Part shown: piece by piece, positions 1 through 9,522 of the stretch
Numbering within the stretch: the stretch's first letter is position 1
How the letters are laid out: the number at the start of each line of letters is the position of its first letter
Translations under genes and position numbers: made by a program
Source of the DNA: Desulfofarcimen acetoxidans DSM 771
GTDB lineage: Bacteria > Bacillota > Desulfotomaculia > Desulfotomaculales > Desulfofarciminaceae
Assembly: GCF_000024205.1 (NCBI RefSeq)
Contig: NC_013216.1
Location: 62,001-126,000, forward strand
Reading direction: 5' to 3'
Length of the DNA: 64,000 nucleotides
Notes under the pieces: model-generated
What the model was told of the DNA's origin: nothing
Databases searched by the model: none
What the model saw: the letters and a program-made list of their open reading frames with translations, nothing else

Positions 1-534
1 CCTAAAAGGGATTCTAAGTTTTGGCACATAAGTGTTTCTTGTGTTGTATGCGAAGATATGCATCTGCACAGAATTTCTCGTAAGAACTTGTGGCATGGGA
101 ATAAAGTGATTTGCTTATTCTGTCATGATACGGGCCTTGAATTGGGTTACTGGGGAACTATATTGGAGGTAGAAGGTGTATTATCTGAAAAGGATGATGA
201 GATAGCTACATTATTGAATGAGATTACAAAAGATGACTACTTTATTAATTCTGAAATAATGTATGAAGTAATTAATTGTTTGCATGATATAGCTGATCGA
301 GGTTTCTTATATTGTCAGTGCGGCAATAATGATATAGAGTTGGATATATTCCCGGAACGATTGGAATTGCACTGCAAGGGCTGTGACAGTATTAATATTA
401 TTTATGCGGAAAATGAAGACGATTTAAAATTTATTCGACAGATAGACAAAATTGAGCTGCCAAGGAATGGCTTCAAATTTCTTGATTCCTTGGACAGTGT
501 AAAAAACAAAAAAAACCGGCGCAGGCGTAAATAA
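1..534 (+). CDS. Zinc-ribbon-like hypothetical protein, 5' end outside window
   Basis: The reading frame is open to the first base of the window, so the gene starts upstream and only about 177 C-terminal residues are visible. An internal ATG at 58 is unlikely to be the start because a Cys-x-x-Cys pair (CVVC) lies just before it in frame. Four cysteine pairs are visible (CVVC, CLFC, CQC, CKGC), which suggests two zinc-binding knuckles, one on each side of an acidic helical middle. The C-terminus is very basic (KNKKNRRRRK), so nucleic-acid contact is possible. I do not recognise the family. It lies 65 bp before fba on the same strand. Confidence 0.75.
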   Translation, partial: PKRDSKFWHISVSCVVCEDMHLHRISRKNLWHGNKVICLFCHDTGLELGYWGTILEVEGVLSEKDDEIATLLNEITKDDYFINSEIMYEVINCLHDIADRGFLYCQCGNNDIELDIFPERLELHCKGCDSINIIYAENEDDLKFIRQIDKIELPRNGFKFLDSLDSVKNKKNRRRRK

Positions 535-599
535 TTCATATTGTCTAATAGATAGGGAATAATTATAAATACTTGATTCTATGGGGAGTGTGTAACTGT

Positions 600-1454
600 A
601 TGGGATTGGTTCCAATAGATGTGCTTTTAAAAAAGGCTGATGCGGAAGGCTACGCAGTAGGCGCTTTTAACTGTAACAATATGGAGATAGTTCAAGCAAT
701 TGCAGCGGCGGCCGAAGCGGAAAAATCTCCTGTAATAATGCAGGCCAGCCAGGGAGCAATTAAGTATGCGGGTTTAGAGTATATTGCCGCTATGGCAAAG
801 CTGGCTGCCGATTCCGTGAGTGTTCCTGTGGCGCTGCATATCGATCACGGCACCAGCTTTGAGCAAGTGATGAAGTGTATCAGGGCGGGCTTTAGTTCTG
901 TTATGATTGACGGATCAAAACTGCCGTTGGAGCAAAATATAGCACTTACTAAAAAAGTGTTGGATGTGGCTCATGCTGTAGGTGTGTCTGTAGAGGCTGA
1001 GTTGGGTAAAATAGGCGGCACAGAAGATGATATTACTGTGGATGAAAAAGAAGCGATGTTTACAGACCCTCTGGAAGCAGAACGTTTTGTCCGGGAAACT
1101 TCTGTAGATGCCCTGGCTGTAGCTATCGGTACGGCGCATGGTGTATATAAGGGAGAACCCAAGCTTGATTTCGACAGGCTGAAAAAGATTAAGGAACTGG
1201 TCAAGATACCTATTGTTTTGCACGGTTCTTCGGGTGTTCCTGATGATGCTATCCGGGAAGCTGTAAGTTTGGGAGTCGGTAAAATAAACATTGATACAAA
1301 CATAAGGGAAGCTTTTGTTTATAAAGTTCGTGAGGTTGCGGCGGCCAAGCCGGATGAAATTGACCCGCGTCAAATTTTGGGTCCCGCGAGGGAAGCAGCT
1401 ATAGAAATAATTCGCGAAAAAATTAGATTGTTTGGCAGTTCCGGTAAGGCATAA
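600..1454 (+). CDS. fba: Class II fructose-bisphosphate aldolase
   Basis: Cytoplasmic zinc-dependent aldolase that splits fructose-1,6-bisphosphate into dihydroxyacetone phosphate and glyceraldehyde-3-phosphate, for glycolysis and gluconeogenesis. Class II landmarks are clear: the metal-binding HIDHG near residue 80, [23 protein letters not shown], and the C-terminal phosphate-binding [10 protein letters not shown] and KINIDTNIR. At 284 residues it has normal family length. I chose the ATG at 600 ([13 protein letters not shown]) because it matches the usual N-terminus and follows a GGGGAG site; a start at 573 would add nine atypical residues. It is followed after 5 bp by transaldolase, and fba-tal-rho matches the Bacillus order. 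Confidence 0.96.
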   Translation: MGLVPIDVLLKKADAEGYAVGAFNCNNMEIVQAIAAAAEAEKSPVIMQASQGAIKYAGLEYIAAMAKLAADSVSVPVALHIDHGTSFEQVMKCIRAGFSSVMIDGSKLPLEQNIALTKKVLDVAHAVGVSVEAELGKIGGTEDDITVDEKEAMFTDPLEAERFVRETSVDALAVAIGTAHGVYKGEPKLDFDRLKKIKELVKIPIVLHGSSGVPDDAIREAVSLGVGKINIDTNIREAFVYKVREVAAAKPDEIDPRQILGPAREAAIEIIREKIRLFGSSGKA

Positions 1455-1459
1455 AAAAG

Positions 1460-2119
1460 GTGGTGTTGGAAATAAAACTTTTTTTGGATACGGCAAATGT
1501 GGAGGAAATAAGAGATGCTTATTCACTGGGTGTTATTTCCGGTGTAACTACTAATCCGTCTTTAATTGCCTTGGAGGGGCGGGATTTTGTCCAGGTTGTG
1601 CGCGAGATTGCCTCCATTGTAGACGGGCCAATCAGTGCCGAGGCTGTAAGCCTGGAAGCCGCGCCTATGATTGAGGAAGCCAGGCAGTTATCCTCTATTC
1701 ATCCTAATATAGTAGTAAAGATACCCATGACAGCAGAAGGTTTAAAAGCCGTCAAAGAGTTATCATCCCAGGGAATTAAAACAAATGTAACACTTATTTT
1801 TTCGGCTAATCAGGCACTGCTGGCAGCATTGGCCGGTGCATCGTATGTAAGCCCTTTTGTTGGCCGTTTGGATGACATAGGTTATAACGGCATGCAGCTG
1901 ATAGAGGAAATTATGGCGATTTTTAATCAGTACGGTTTGATTGCGGAAGTTATAGCTGCCAGCGTCCGGCATCCCATGCATGTTATTGATGCGGCCAAGT
2001 CTGGAGCTGATATTGCAACTATCCCCTATAAGGTTTTATACCAAATGATAAAACATCCTTTAACTGATTCAGGTATTGAAAGATTTCTAAAAGATTGGGA
2101 GAAAGTTCCCGTAAAATAA
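1460..2119 (+). CDS. tal: Transaldolase, TalC / fructose-6-phosphate aldolase-like
   Basis: Small transaldolase-family TIM barrel of about 219 residues acting in the non-oxidative pentose phosphate pathway. The N-terminal [11 protein letters not shown], the TTNPSL segment, the Schiff-base lysine in VVKIPMT, and NVTLIFS with the SPFVGRLDD phosphate site are all present. The sequence alone does not separate true transaldolase from fructose-6-phosphate aldolase; Gram-positive homologues of this length are usually called transaldolase. The start is uncertain: GTG at 1460 or 1463, or TTG at 1466, all sit on top of an AAGGTGG site. It is translationally close to fba (5 bp gap). Confidence 0.94.
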   Translation: MVLEIKLFLDTANVEEIRDAYSLGVISGVTTNPSLIALEGRDFVQVVREIASIVDGPISAEAVSLEAAPMIEEARQLSSIHPNIVVKIPMTAEGLKAVKELSSQGIKTNVTLIFSANQALLAALAGASYVSPFVGRLDDIGYNGMQLIEEIMAIFNQYGLIAEVIAASVRHPMHVIDAAKSGADIATIPYKVLYQMIKHPLTDSGIERFLKDWEKVPVK

Positions 2120-2191
2120 TTTTCAATTCGGGGGCGGGTTTGACAGCCCGTCCCTGATTTTTGCTGGTTATAATAAAAAGGAGGGATGCCG

Positions 2192-3502
2192 TTGAACCAG
2201 TCTGATTTAGAAGCTAAAACAATGGTTGAGCTGTATAAAATAGCCAAGGAATTGGAAATAGTCGGTTACTCAAAGCTTCGCAAGAAAGAATTAATATTTG
2301 AAATTATTAAAATTAAGACGGAAAAAACCGGATTGTTGTTTGCTTCCGGCGTGTTGGAAATTTTACCTGACGGTTATGGTTTTTTAAGACCGTTTAAATA
2401 TCATCCAAGTTATGATGATATCTATGTATCCGCCTCTCAGATCAGGCGTTTTGATCTGCGAACGGGTGACCGCGTAGGCGGCCAGGTAAGAAAGCCTAAA
2501 GATAATGAAAGGTATTTTGCGTTATTGAGGGTAGAACAGGTTAACGGGATTGATCCCCAGGTTGCTGCTGAAAGAATTCATTTTGACGGTTTAACCCCCC
2601 TATATCCCCAAGAACGAATTACTCTGGAAACTTCTTCGGAACGAAAATCTACACGAATAATTGATCTAATAGCTCCCTTGGGTAAAGGTCAACGCGGCCT
2701 GATTGTAGCTCCTCCTAAAGCAGGTAAAACTATTCTGCTGAAAAGTATAGCTAATAGCATAACCACCAACCATCCCGAGATCGTTCTCATAATCTTGCTT
2801 ATTGATGAACGACCGGAGGAAGTTACGGATATAGAAAGATCTGTTAATGCGGAAGTCGTCAGCTCTACTTTTGATGAGCCTCCGGAAAATCATGTAAAAG
2901 TGGCTGATATGGTTTTAGAGCGGGCTAAACGCTTGGTTGAGCATAAAAAAGATGTGGTAATTTTGATGGACAGTATTACTCGCCTGGCCCGTGCTCATAA
3001 CTTGATTGTGCCTCCTAGCGGCAGAACCCTTTCAGGGGGTGTTGATCCGGCAGCTTTGCATAAACCTAAAAGGTTTTTTGGTGCAGCAAGAAAGCTGGAG
3101 GAGGGTGGCAGCCTGACTATTCTGGCTACTGCATTGGTGGAAACAGGAAGTAGAATGGACGATGTTATCTTTGAAGAGTTTAAAGGAACCGGCAATATGG
3201 AGCTGGTATTAGATCGCCGATTGGCTGAGAAGAGAATTTTCCCTGCCATAGATGTTCAACGTTCCGGAACCAGAAAAGAAGAACTTTTGTTGACAAAAGA
3301 TGAACTAGAGTTAACGTGGTTCTTCCGCAAGAATATTCACGGGTTGAATCCCTGGGACGCGATGGAAATGATGATGGAAAAAATAAGAGGCACCCAGAAC
3401 AATGCGGAGTTGTTGCAAAACTTCAAGCAGTCCAGGAAAGCCACCCCCGGCCGATTAAATAACCCCGAAATCCCCACCAATAATACCAGAAAGATATTAT
3501 AA
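2192..3502 (+). CDS. rho: Transcription termination factor Rho
   Basis: Hexameric RNA-dependent ATPase that ends transcription. The Rho N-terminal helical domain ([17 protein letters not shown]) is followed by the cold-shock-like RNA-binding fold ([15 protein letters not shown]). The ATPase core follows, with Walker [20 protein letters not shown], the Walker B region [16 protein letters not shown] and the Q/R-loop segment [22 protein letters not shown] place the start at the TTG at 2192 because AAAAGGAGGG ends 6 nt before it; the ATG at 2186 touches that site. The length of 436 residues is typical. It is followed by a hairpin at 3561. Confidence 0.97.
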   Translation: MNQSDLEAKTMVELYKIAKELEIVGYSKLRKKELIFEIIKIKTEKTGLLFASGVLEILPDGYGFLRPFKYHPSYDDIYVSASQIRRFDLRTGDRVGGQVRKPKDNERYFALLRVEQVNGIDPQVAAERIHFDGLTPLYPQERITLETSSERKSTRIIDLIAPLGKGQRGLIVAPPKAGKTILLKSIANSITTNHPEIVLIILLIDERPEEVTDIERSVNAEVVSSTFDEPPENHVKVADMVLERAKRLVEHKKDVVILMDSITRLARAHNLIVPPSGRTLSGGVDPAALHKPKRFFGAARKLEEGGSLTILATALVETGSRMDDVIFEEFKGTGNMELVLDRRLAEKRIFPAIDVQRSGTRKEELLLTKDELELTWFFRKNIHGLNPWDAMEMMMEKIRGTQNNAELLQNFKQSRKATPGRLNNPEIPTNNTRKIL

Positions 3503-3560
3503 GCGTTTCTACGTCATAGATTTCTATCTTAAGCTATTAAATCTTTGGATGTCTTTTTGG

Positions 3561-3586
3561 AGACCCTTCCTTTCTAGGAAGGGTCT
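3561..3586 (+). terminator. Hairpin after rho
   Basis: Perfect 11-bp stem AGACCCTTCCT / AGGAAGGGTCT with a TTCT loop, 58 bp after rho. The downstream T-run is weak (TTGAG), so it may be an intrinsic terminator of modest strength or an RNA 3'-end stabiliser. Confidence 0.6.
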
Positions 3587-3658
3587 TTGAGATTATTTGG
3601 TATATATTATCATGAAATGGGTATATATATAATAATGTTTAAGAGAGAAGGAGTTAGT

Positions 3659-4549
3659 ATGGAGATTTCGGGTAGAAAAATAAAGTATGCTGTTTCCATG
3701 TTATTAGTAACATCAATTTTTGCTATGGGTTATCCCGCATTGGCTCGTTATGATGAACTAATTATTCCTGCCGGAATTAATAATGTTGTTGATATAAAAA
3801 GCAAGGGTATAAAAAATGAAATATATGTGGTAAAAAGCGGTGATAGCTTGTGGAAGTTGTCCGCCATGTATGGTCTAACGGTAGAAGAATTGATGTCCAT
3901 AAACGGTTTGCCTCGTGATAAGGATTTAATTTTAGAAGGGCAGAAATTACGAATTTCTGCGGAAAAACCGGTTTTGCACACAGTAAAAAAAGGGGAAACA
4001 CTAATTTCTATAGCGGCCGATTATAACTCGGCATTGAGCAAGTTAATTGAGAAAAATAAGATTTCCGATATCAATCATTTATACGAAGGCCAGGTACTGG
4101 TTGTATTGCCCAATGAAGCGAGAAACGAGCAATCCTCATCATTACAGCAGGTTTCTCGTAATATGCCTTTAATGGCCTTTAATTGGCCGGTTCGGGGAGA
4201 TATAAGCTCCGTGTTTGGTATGCGTGATGGGCGTCCACACCAGGGGGTGGATATAGCGGCTAATGAAGGAGAGAGCATCAAGGCTGCCAGAAGCGGCAGG
4301 GTTGTTTTTGCCGGACCAAGGGGTACTTACGGTTTGGCGGTTATTTTGGATCACGGCAGGGATGTGCAAACCCTTTATGCCCACTGCTCGAAAATATTGG
4401 TGTCTGATGGCGAAGATGTTGAAGTTGGGCAGTGCATAGCTGAAATAGGAAATACCGGCCGTTCCACAGGTCCTCACTTGCATTTTGAAGTGATAAACCG
4501 GGGAGTACATTATGATCCTTTACTTTATCTGACTCGCGGTTATATTTGA
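3659..4549 (+). CDS. Secreted LysM-M23 metallopeptidase
   Basis: Exported peptidoglycan hydrolase. From the ATG at 3659 (preceded by GAAGGAG) the protein has 296 residues. An N-terminal signal segment (about residues 8-27, ending near ALARY) comes first. Two LysM wall-binding repeats follow (YVVKSGDSLWKLSAMYGL and HTVKKGETLISIAADYN). The C-terminal M23/LytM domain carries the zinc ligands in HQGVDIA and HLHFEV. The longer frame from 3587 lacks a signal-like start and is not preferred. This architecture is typical of Firmicutes endopeptidases that cut peptide cross-links, some used in sporulation; which role applies here is not visible. Confidence 0.92.
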   Translation: MEISGRKIKYAVSMLLVTSIFAMGYPALARYDELIIPAGINNVVDIKSKGIKNEIYVVKSGDSLWKLSAMYGLTVEELMSINGLPRDKDLILEGQKLRISAEKPVLHTVKKGETLISIAADYNSALSKLIEKNKISDINHLYEGQVLVVLPNEARNEQSSSLQQVSRNMPLMAFNWPVRGDISSVFGMRDGRPHQGVDIAANEGESIKAARSGRVVFAGPRGTYGLAVILDHGRDVQTLYAHCSKILVSDGEDVEVGQCIAEIGNTGRSTGPHLHFEVINRGVHYDPLLYLTRGYI

Positions 4550-4644
4550 TAATAAATTAAAATAGCTTATAGCTTGGCATTAATTCATAACTGTGTTAAA
4601 ATACTACTGTTTTAAGTTCAATAAATAGTGCGGTGAAATTTTAT

Positions 4645-5910
4645 ATGTACAAGCTGCTTTATGCCGATCAGCTGGGTCGCTTATATGTGGATCAGGATTT
4701 GCTGGCTCTTGGCAGATCTGGCGAGGAATATTGGGAAATAAGCGAGGATGAAATGCTGATTCTGCCTCCCGGCGCGGATTTAATGCTTCTGCCGGGCCGG
4801 TCTCCGGTAGGTTTAAATTCAGACGGCGAACCGGAAATACTGGAGTGTATGGAGGACGGTTCACCTGTTTGCGCTGTTGCCGCCGTACTGCCGGCCGGTT
4901 ATACAAGGTTGCTGCTGCCCGGTTACGAAAATTCCTCCCATAATGCTCCTGTGTTGCCGCTATACGGTTATACGGCAGTTGGTGTAGACTCTTTGGGACA
5001 AATTTGCGTTGCCGCTATACTTACTGATCCGGGTGAAAAATGGAATCCTTTAAATTATAACGATGATTTTTTGTCTAATAGAATTGAAAAGAAGAGATAT
5101 GAATTTCCCGGTAACCGGATTATTGAGCAATTAGCTGTTTGTTCAATGAATTATCACTGCCTAACAGCACAAAATCTTTTTTACGAGCGCTGGGAGGCCG
5201 GTTTACCTGCATCACCTGCCTGTAATGCCCGCTGTTTGGGCTGTATCTCATTGCAGCCTTCGGAGTGTTGTCCCTCACCACAGTCCAGGATCAATTTTAC
5301 TCCTTCTGTTTCAGAACTGGTTGAACTTGCTGCGGCACACTTGAGCCGTGCTTCTGAAGCAATAGTTAGCGGCGGTCAGGGTTGTGAAGGCGAACCGTTA
5401 ATGGCATATGCCGTCTGGAGTCAGGCCATAAAAGAGATTAGACGGATTACAAATCGAGGTACTTTAAACATAAATACAAATGGCGGTTTTACCAGGGGGT
5501 TGGACAAACTCTGCGATGCCGGTCTGGATAGCATCAGGGTCAGTCTTTTTAGTGCCAGAACAGCTTCCTACCGGGCCTACCATTGTCCGGTAGATTATGA
5601 TCTGGATGATGTTAAAAGGTCTTTGCTGTTAGCTAAATCCTATGGCGTATACATATCACTAAATCTTTTGGTTTTTCCCGGTATTACGGACAGGGAAGAG
5701 GAAATGAATGCCTTAATAAATTTAATTAATGAATATAATATAGATATGGTACAGTTAAGAAATCTTAATATTGACCCGGATATGCTTATTCCCGTTATAG
5801 GCGGAGCGGCGTCGGAAGTGCTGGGCATAGGTCAGTTTATTGACAGGTTGAAGCGTGATTGCCGTCACCTGATTATAGGCAGCTTTAGTCACCCGGTAAG
5901 TGGCAGATAA
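4645..5910 (+). CDS. Radical SAM protein with long N-terminal region, unknown substrate
   Basis: A 421-residue protein. The C-terminal half is a radical SAM barrel with CNARCLGC (CX3CX2C) near residue 195, which binds the SAM-coordinating [4Fe-4S] cluster. A SGGQGCEGEP segment resembles the SAM-binding GGEP motif, and LNINTNGG and ISLNLLVFPG match later barrel strands. The first 190 residues match no domain I recognise. No extra C-terminal cysteine cluster of the SPASM or twitch type is evident. I prefer the ATG at 4645 (MYKLLYADQLG), 8 nt after GGTGA; a GTG at 4633 is the alternative. It sits alone between a peptidase and rpmE, so context does not reveal a partner. Confidence 0.85.
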   Translation: MYKLLYADQLGRLYVDQDLLALGRSGEEYWEISEDEMLILPPGADLMLLPGRSPVGLNSDGEPEILECMEDGSPVCAVAAVLPAGYTRLLLPGYENSSHNAPVLPLYGYTAVGVDSLGQICVAAILTDPGEKWNPLNYNDDFLSNRIEKKRYEFPGNRIIEQLAVCSMNYHCLTAQNLFYERWEAGLPASPACNARCLGCISLQPSECCPSPQSRINFTPSVSELVELAAAHLSRASEAIVSGGQGCEGEPLMAYAVWSQAIKEIRRITNRGTLNINTNGGFTRGLDKLCDAGLDSIRVSLFSARTASYRAYHCPVDYDLDDVKRSLLLAKSYGVYISLNLLVFPGITDREEEMNALINLINEYNIDMVQLRNLNIDPDMLIPVIGGAASEVLGIGQFIDRLKRDCRHLIIGSFSHPVSGR

Positions 5911-5915
5911 CTCTC

Positions 5916-5945
5916 TTGCATTGTGTTAGCAGCATGTGCTATAAT
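5916..5945 (+). promoter_or_regulatory. Candidate sigma-A promoter for rpmE
   Basis: TTGCAT, an 18-nt spacer and a perfect TATAAT at 5940-5945. The -35 is weak but the -10 is consensus. It lies about 110 nt before the rpmE start, so a leader of roughly 100 nt is predicted. Confidence 0.5.
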
Positions 5946-6057
5946 GATCAAGTATGTAAAATATCATTTTTAAAAGTTCGTGGGCTTTTAAGATATATGT
6001 GAAATAATTAATTTTAGTAAGATGTGAATTTATCAGCCAGTGAAAGAGGTGATTGTG

Positions 6058-6261
6058 TTGAAAAGCGGTATCCATCCTGAGTACAGAACAATTAAGGTGA
6101 AGTGTGTTTGCGGAAATGAGTTTAATACCGGTTCCGTTCGCAAAGAAGACCTGCGGGTTGAAATTTGCTCAAATTGCCACCCTTTCTATACCGGTACACA
6201 GAGAACTATTGAAACCGGCGGGCGTGCCGAGCGTTTCCGGAAAAAATACGGCATAAGTTAG
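6058..6261 (+). CDS. rpmE: 50S ribosomal protein L31, zinc-binding type
   Basis: Large-subunit protein of 67 residues. The N-terminal [15 protein letters not shown] and the CxC...CxxC zinc knuckle (CVCG, CSNC), followed by HPFYTGTQ, identify the zinc-containing form rather than the cysteine-free paralogue made under zinc limitation. I use the TTG at 6058, 5 nt after AAAGAGGTGA, instead of the longer frame from 6040. Rho and rpmE are neighbours in Bacillus; here a peptidase and a radical SAM gene separate them. Confidence 0.96.
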   Translation: MKSGIHPEYRTIKVKCVCGNEFNTGSVRKEDLRVEICSNCHPFYTGTQRTIETGGRAERFRKKYGIS

Positions 6262-6267
6262 GGCAGG

Positions 6268-6298
6268 TAGCAGAGCGAAGGCTCTGCTATTTATTTGT
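6268..6298 (+). terminator. Rho-independent terminator of rpmE
   Basis: TAGCAGAGC / GCTCTGCTA 9-bp stem with a GAAG loop, followed directly by TTTATTTG, 6 bp after the rpmE stop. Confidence 0.85.
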
Positions 6299-6343
6299 AT
6301 TACTCCAGGAAATTATGCTTATGACGGATCTGTGGATAAGTCA

Positions 6344-6352
6344 TGGTATAAT
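6344..6352 (+). promoter_or_regulatory. Extended -10 promoter before the DUF1385-prfA-prmC operon
   Basis: TGGTATAAT is a perfect extended -10 (TGnTATAAT); no convincing -35 is seen 17 nt upstream. It implies a leader of about 175 nt before the gene at 6532. The leader contains a GC-rich stretch and the palindrome TTTGGGCCCAAA near 6482, but no leader family that I recognise. Confidence 0.5.
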
Positions 6353-6531
6353 GAAGTGCAGATCTATATTACACAATCAATGTTGGTACTGCATAATTTC
6401 CGACGAGCACGAGTGCCTGTGGCCGCTCGAAGGTCGCTTAAGGGGACTCTCTTGTCTGGGAAATAGATTTTCTAAGATGATTTTGGGCCCAAAGGTTAAA
6501 TCTAACGGATGTTTACGGGGAGGTGCTTTTG

Positions 6532-7407
6532 GTGAAACCTGCTTATACCTATGGCGGTCAGGCCGTCATAGAGGGAGTTATGATGAGAGGACCGGCGACC
6601 AGGGCTGTTGCTGTGCGCTGTCCTGATGAGACTATAGTTGTAGATCAAAAGCCTGTGCGCGATCCTGCCCGACGCTTCCCTTTTTTGAAATGGCCGTTTC
6701 TGCGGGGATTGGTAGTTTTAATTGACTCTTTAATTATTGGTATTGAGGCCTTAACATATTCTGCCAGTCAGGCTGTGGGAGAGGAAGAGGAGCTAAGTAC
6801 CAGGGAAATATTTTTCACAGTTGCTACAGCATTGCTCCTCGGAGTATTGTTGTTCATTGTATTGCCTACTGCCGCAACACATTTTTTTGCAGCCAAAGTT
6901 AAAGGAAGTATAGGTCAAAACTTGGTTGAGGGTGTAGTCAGAGTAGGGGTTTTTTTAATTTATGTAATTGCTATTTCCTTTATGAAAGATATTCAAAGAG
7001 TCTTCCAATACCATGGTGCGGAGCATAAAGTAATTAATGCTTTTGAGGCGGGGGAAGAGCTTACTGTGGAGAATGTGCAAAAATATTCTACCTTTCATCC
7101 CCGTTGTGGAACCAGCTTTTTGCTGATTGTAATGGTGGTAAGTATCGTAGTTTTCTCTTTATCCGGTTATAAGATACTATGGTGGCGGATTTTATCCAGG
7201 GTTATCTTGATGCCGGTAGTTGCAGGAGTTTCTTATGAGTTGTTGAAGTTGTCTGGAAAGTATTATCGTACTCTCTGGTGCCGTATCATGATTGCCCCGG
7301 GAAAATGGCTGCAGAAACTGACTACCCGGGAACCGGATAACGGTCAGGTTGAAGTAGCTATATCTGCGCTTAAGGCAGTTTTAAAGGATGGTGAGGCGAG
7401 TGTTTGA
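6532..7407 (+). CDS. DUF1385 family integral membrane protein
   Basis: A 291-residue membrane protein of the DUF1385 family, whose biochemical role is unknown. The family signature [15 protein letters not shown] starts at residue 5, and [13 protein letters not shown] and [12 protein letters not shown] follow further on. At least four hydrophobic segments are visible (around residues 95-120, 140-155, 200-225 and 230-250). I choose the GTG at 6532, 8 nt after GGGGAGG. The stop codon lies inside the start region of prfA, so the two are translationally coupled; DUF1385 next to prfA/prmC is a common Firmicutes arrangement. Confidence 0.9.
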   Translation: MKPAYTYGGQAVIEGVMMRGPATRAVAVRCPDETIVVDQKPVRDPARRFPFLKWPFLRGLVVLIDSLIIGIEALTYSASQAVGEEEELSTREIFFTVATALLLGVLLFIVLPTAATHFFAAKVKGSIGQNLVEGVVRVGVFLIYVIAISFMKDIQRVFQYHGAEHKVINAFEAGEELTVENVQKYSTFHPRCGTSFLLIVMVVSIVVFSLSGYKILWWRILSRVILMPVVAGVSYELLKLSGKYYRTLWCRIMIAPGKWLQKLTTREPDNGQVEVAISALKAVLKDGEASV

Positions 7408-8467
7408 GAGACTGCAGAAAATTGAGGAACGTTATGAGGAATTAGGAGATTTGATGGGTGATCCGGAAGTTATGGCCGACCATTCCCGCTGGCAGCAATA
7501 TGTTAAAGCACATGCCGATATGCAGGATATTGTAAATGTATACCGCGAGTATAGACAGTTGGATCAAGAAGTATCAGATGCCAGAGAACTGTTAAAAGAT
7601 AAATTAGACGAAGATTTTAGAGAAATGGTCGAACTGGAGCTGGAAGAGCTTTCTGAAAAAAAAGAAGAACTGGTGCAGAAACTAAAACTTTTGCTGTTGC
7701 CTAAGGATCCTAACGATGATAAAAACGTTATCCTGGAAGTTCGAGCCGGTACCGGTGGTGAAGAGGCCGCGCTTTTTGCCGGGGATCTTTTCCGAATGTA
7801 CACTCGCTATGCGGAAAAACAGGGTTGGCGCACTGAAGTATTAGATGCGAATTACACGGATATTGGCGGTTTTAAAGAGGTTGTTTGCATGATTGAGGGC
7901 AAAGGAGCATATAGCAGGTTAAAGTTTGAAAGCGGTGTGCACAGGGTGCAGCGGGTCCCCTCTACTGAGTCAGGCGGACGCATTCATACTTCTGCTGCCA
8001 CTGTGGCTGTTCTTCCTGAGGCCGAAGAGGTAGAGATTGATATTAACCCTAATGATTTAAGAATAGATGTTTTCTGTTCTACCGGACCGGGCGGTCAGTC
8101 TGTAAACACTACCCAATCAGCTGTTAGAATCACGCATTTACCTTCGGGTTTGGTAGTTTCCTGTCAGGATGAGAAGTCACAGCATAAGAATAAAGATAAA
8201 GCTATGCGGGTTTTGCGTGCCAGGCTAAAAGATTTGGCTGAGTCTGAGCAGCGGAGTGAATTAGCCAGCACCAGAAAATCAATGGTTGGTTCCGGTGATC
8301 GCAGTGAGAGAATTCGTACCTATAACTTCCCTCAGAACAGGATTACGGATCACAGGATCGGGCTGACCACTCATCGTATGCCTGCTGTGTTAATGGGAGA
8401 AATGGACGAGATTATCGAAGCTTTGATTACTACTGATCAAGCGGATCGTTTGCGTAGTACAGAGTAA
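7400..8467 (+). CDS. prfA: Peptide chain release factor 1
   Basis: Class I release factor that reads UAA and UAG stop codons. The GGQ hydrolysis motif is in [18 protein letters not shown]. The codon-recognition tripeptide of the RF1 class (PxT) is visible as P-S-T in [12 protein letters not shown], which distinguishes it from RF2 (SPF). The GTG at 7400 gives the usual N-terminus [15 protein letters not shown] and overlaps the end of the DUF1385 gene by 8 bp; ATG 7388 and GTG 7391 are alternatives. Its glutamine is the target of PrmC, encoded next. Confidence 0.96.
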   Translation: MFERLQKIEERYEELGDLMGDPEVMADHSRWQQYVKAHADMQDIVNVYREYRQLDQEVSDARELLKDKLDEDFREMVELELEELSEKKEELVQKLKLLLLPKDPNDDKNVILEVRAGTGGEEAALFAGDLFRMYTRYAEKQGWRTEVLDANYTDIGGFKEVVCMIEGKGAYSRLKFESGVHRVQRVPSTESGGRIHTSAATVAVLPEAEEVEIDINPNDLRIDVFCSTGPGGQSVNTTQSAVRITHLPSGLVVSCQDEKSQHKNKDKAMRVLRARLKDLAESEQRSELASTRKSMVGSGDRSERIRTYNFPQNRITDHRIGLTTHRMPAVLMGEMDEIIEALITTDQADRLRSTE

Positions 8468-8488
8468 ATGTCAGGGATGTGAGTTGCT

Positions 8489-9358
8489 ATGAATGTTCGT
8501 GAGGCTCTGGTTAAAGCCAGGGTCTTTTTTGCAGATGCCGGTTTGGAAAATGCTTCTCTTGATGCAGAAGTGTTATTGATGCATTTGCTGGGTATTGAGC
8601 GGGCCGGTCTTTATATGAGATTTGATTATGTTCTTACCTTAGAGGAAGCTAAGGCTTATCGCTGTTTAATTGAGCGTAGGGTGAAAGGGGAGCCGGTTGC
8701 TTATCTGACGGGCCATAAGGAGTTTATGGGTATGGATTTTATAGTAAATCCTGCTGTACTCGTACCAAGGCCGGAGACAGAAATATTGGTGGAACGGGCG
8801 TTGAAATTTTTGGAGGGTAAGCCGGGGGAAGAGTTGCTCGTGTTGGATATAGGCACCGGCAGTGGTGCTATCGCTGTAAGCATGGCGCGAATGAACAGTC
8901 GTTTGCGGGTTTATGCCGTGGACTGCTCCAGGGATGCGTTGGTTTTAGCACAGCATAATGCAGCTATACACGGAGTTGCGGGTAGGATTCATTTTTTCCA
9001 CGGCGATTTGTTATATCCTCTGAGCAATTTGGCTTTGGAAGGCAAGGCGGATTTGATTGCGGCTAACCTGCCCTATGTGCCAAGTGGTGATATTTCCGGT
9101 TTGCCTGTCGATGTCAGGTCATATGAGCCGCAAATTGCGTTGAACGGCGGTCTGGACGGCCTGGATATTTATCGCCGACTCCTGCCCGGAGCCGGGGATC
9201 TTCTGAAAAGTGGCGGTTTGCTGATGTTGGAAATCGGTCCGGGGCAAGCAGATGTTCTGGTGCAGGAGATGACCGGTATGGGTATGGTTTGGTGCTGTAG
9301 TGAAATTGTTTTCGATTACGCCGGCAGGGAGAGGGTTGTGCTGGCGGAGAAAGAATGA
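8489..9358 (+). CDS. prmC: Release factor glutamine N5-methyltransferase
   Basis: SAM-dependent methyltransferase that methylates the glutamine of the GGQ motif in release factors; here it is encoded 21 bp after its substrate gene. The N-terminal helical substrate domain (about residues 1-80) contains PVAYLTGHKEFMG. The Rossmann methyltransferase domain has LVPRPETEILVE and the SAM loop LDIGTGSGAIAVSMA. The catalytic tetrapeptide reads NLPY (AANLPYVPSG) rather than the canonical NPPY. Length of 289 residues is normal. Confidence 0.95.
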   Translation: MNVREALVKARVFFADAGLENASLDAEVLLMHLLGIERAGLYMRFDYVLTLEEAKAYRCLIERRVKGEPVAYLTGHKEFMGMDFIVNPAVLVPRPETEILVERALKFLEGKPGEELLVLDIGTGSGAIAVSMARMNSRLRVYAVDCSRDALVLAQHNAAIHGVAGRIHFFHGDLLYPLSNLALEGKADLIAANLPYVPSGDISGLPVDVRSYEPQIALNGGLDGLDIYRRLLPGAGDLLKSGGLLMLEIGPGQADVLVQEMTGMGMVWCCSEIVFDYAGRERVVLAEKE

Positions 9359-9402
9359 TACTGGTAAAAGAGCATAAATAGCAATTTGAAATGCTGACAT
9401 TA

Positions 9403-9445
9403 TTTAAAGGGGATAACCGTTTTAATGCGGCAATTCCCCTTTAAA
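9403..9445. terminator. Bidirectional terminator between prmC and the small minus-strand ORF
   Basis: TTTAAAGGGGA...CCG pairs with CGG...TCCCCTTTAAA, an interrupted stem of about 14 bp with an 8-nt loop. It lies 45 bp past prmC on the plus strand and immediately past the stop of the minus-strand ORF at 9448. Confidence 0.7.
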
Positions 9446-9447
9446 TT

Positions 9448-9522
9448 TTAGCTGTTTATTTTTTTAAGCAGACAGGCCATATTCTTCCCAAGGTTTCTTC
9501 CATTAAAGGCAACTACTTTCAT
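9448..9522 (-). CDS. 24-codon ORF, possible micro-protein or FMN-reductase remnant
   Basis: Too short for a standard ORF list, yet it has all parts of a gene. An ATG at 9522 is preceded by GGAGG 8 nt upstream (CCTCC at 9531-9535 on the plus strand). An extended -10 (TGATATACT, plus positions 74 down to 66 of 95xx) lies about 40 nt further up, and a hairpin follows the stop. The peptide starts MKVVAFNGRNLGKN and ends LLKKINS. The first eight residues match the N-terminus of NADPH-dependent FMN reductases/iron-sulfur flavoproteins (MKVVAFNGSPR), but the flavin loop and everything after are missing. It is either a decayed start of such a gene or a real small peptide; I cannot tell. Confidence 0.4.
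   Translation of the reverse strand: MKVVAFNGRNLGKNMACLLKKINS

Noticed and set aside
6315-6626. 103-codon plus-strand frame before the DUF1385 gene
   Set aside because: It overlaps the leader and start of the DUF1385 gene in another frame and has no ribosome site or family features.
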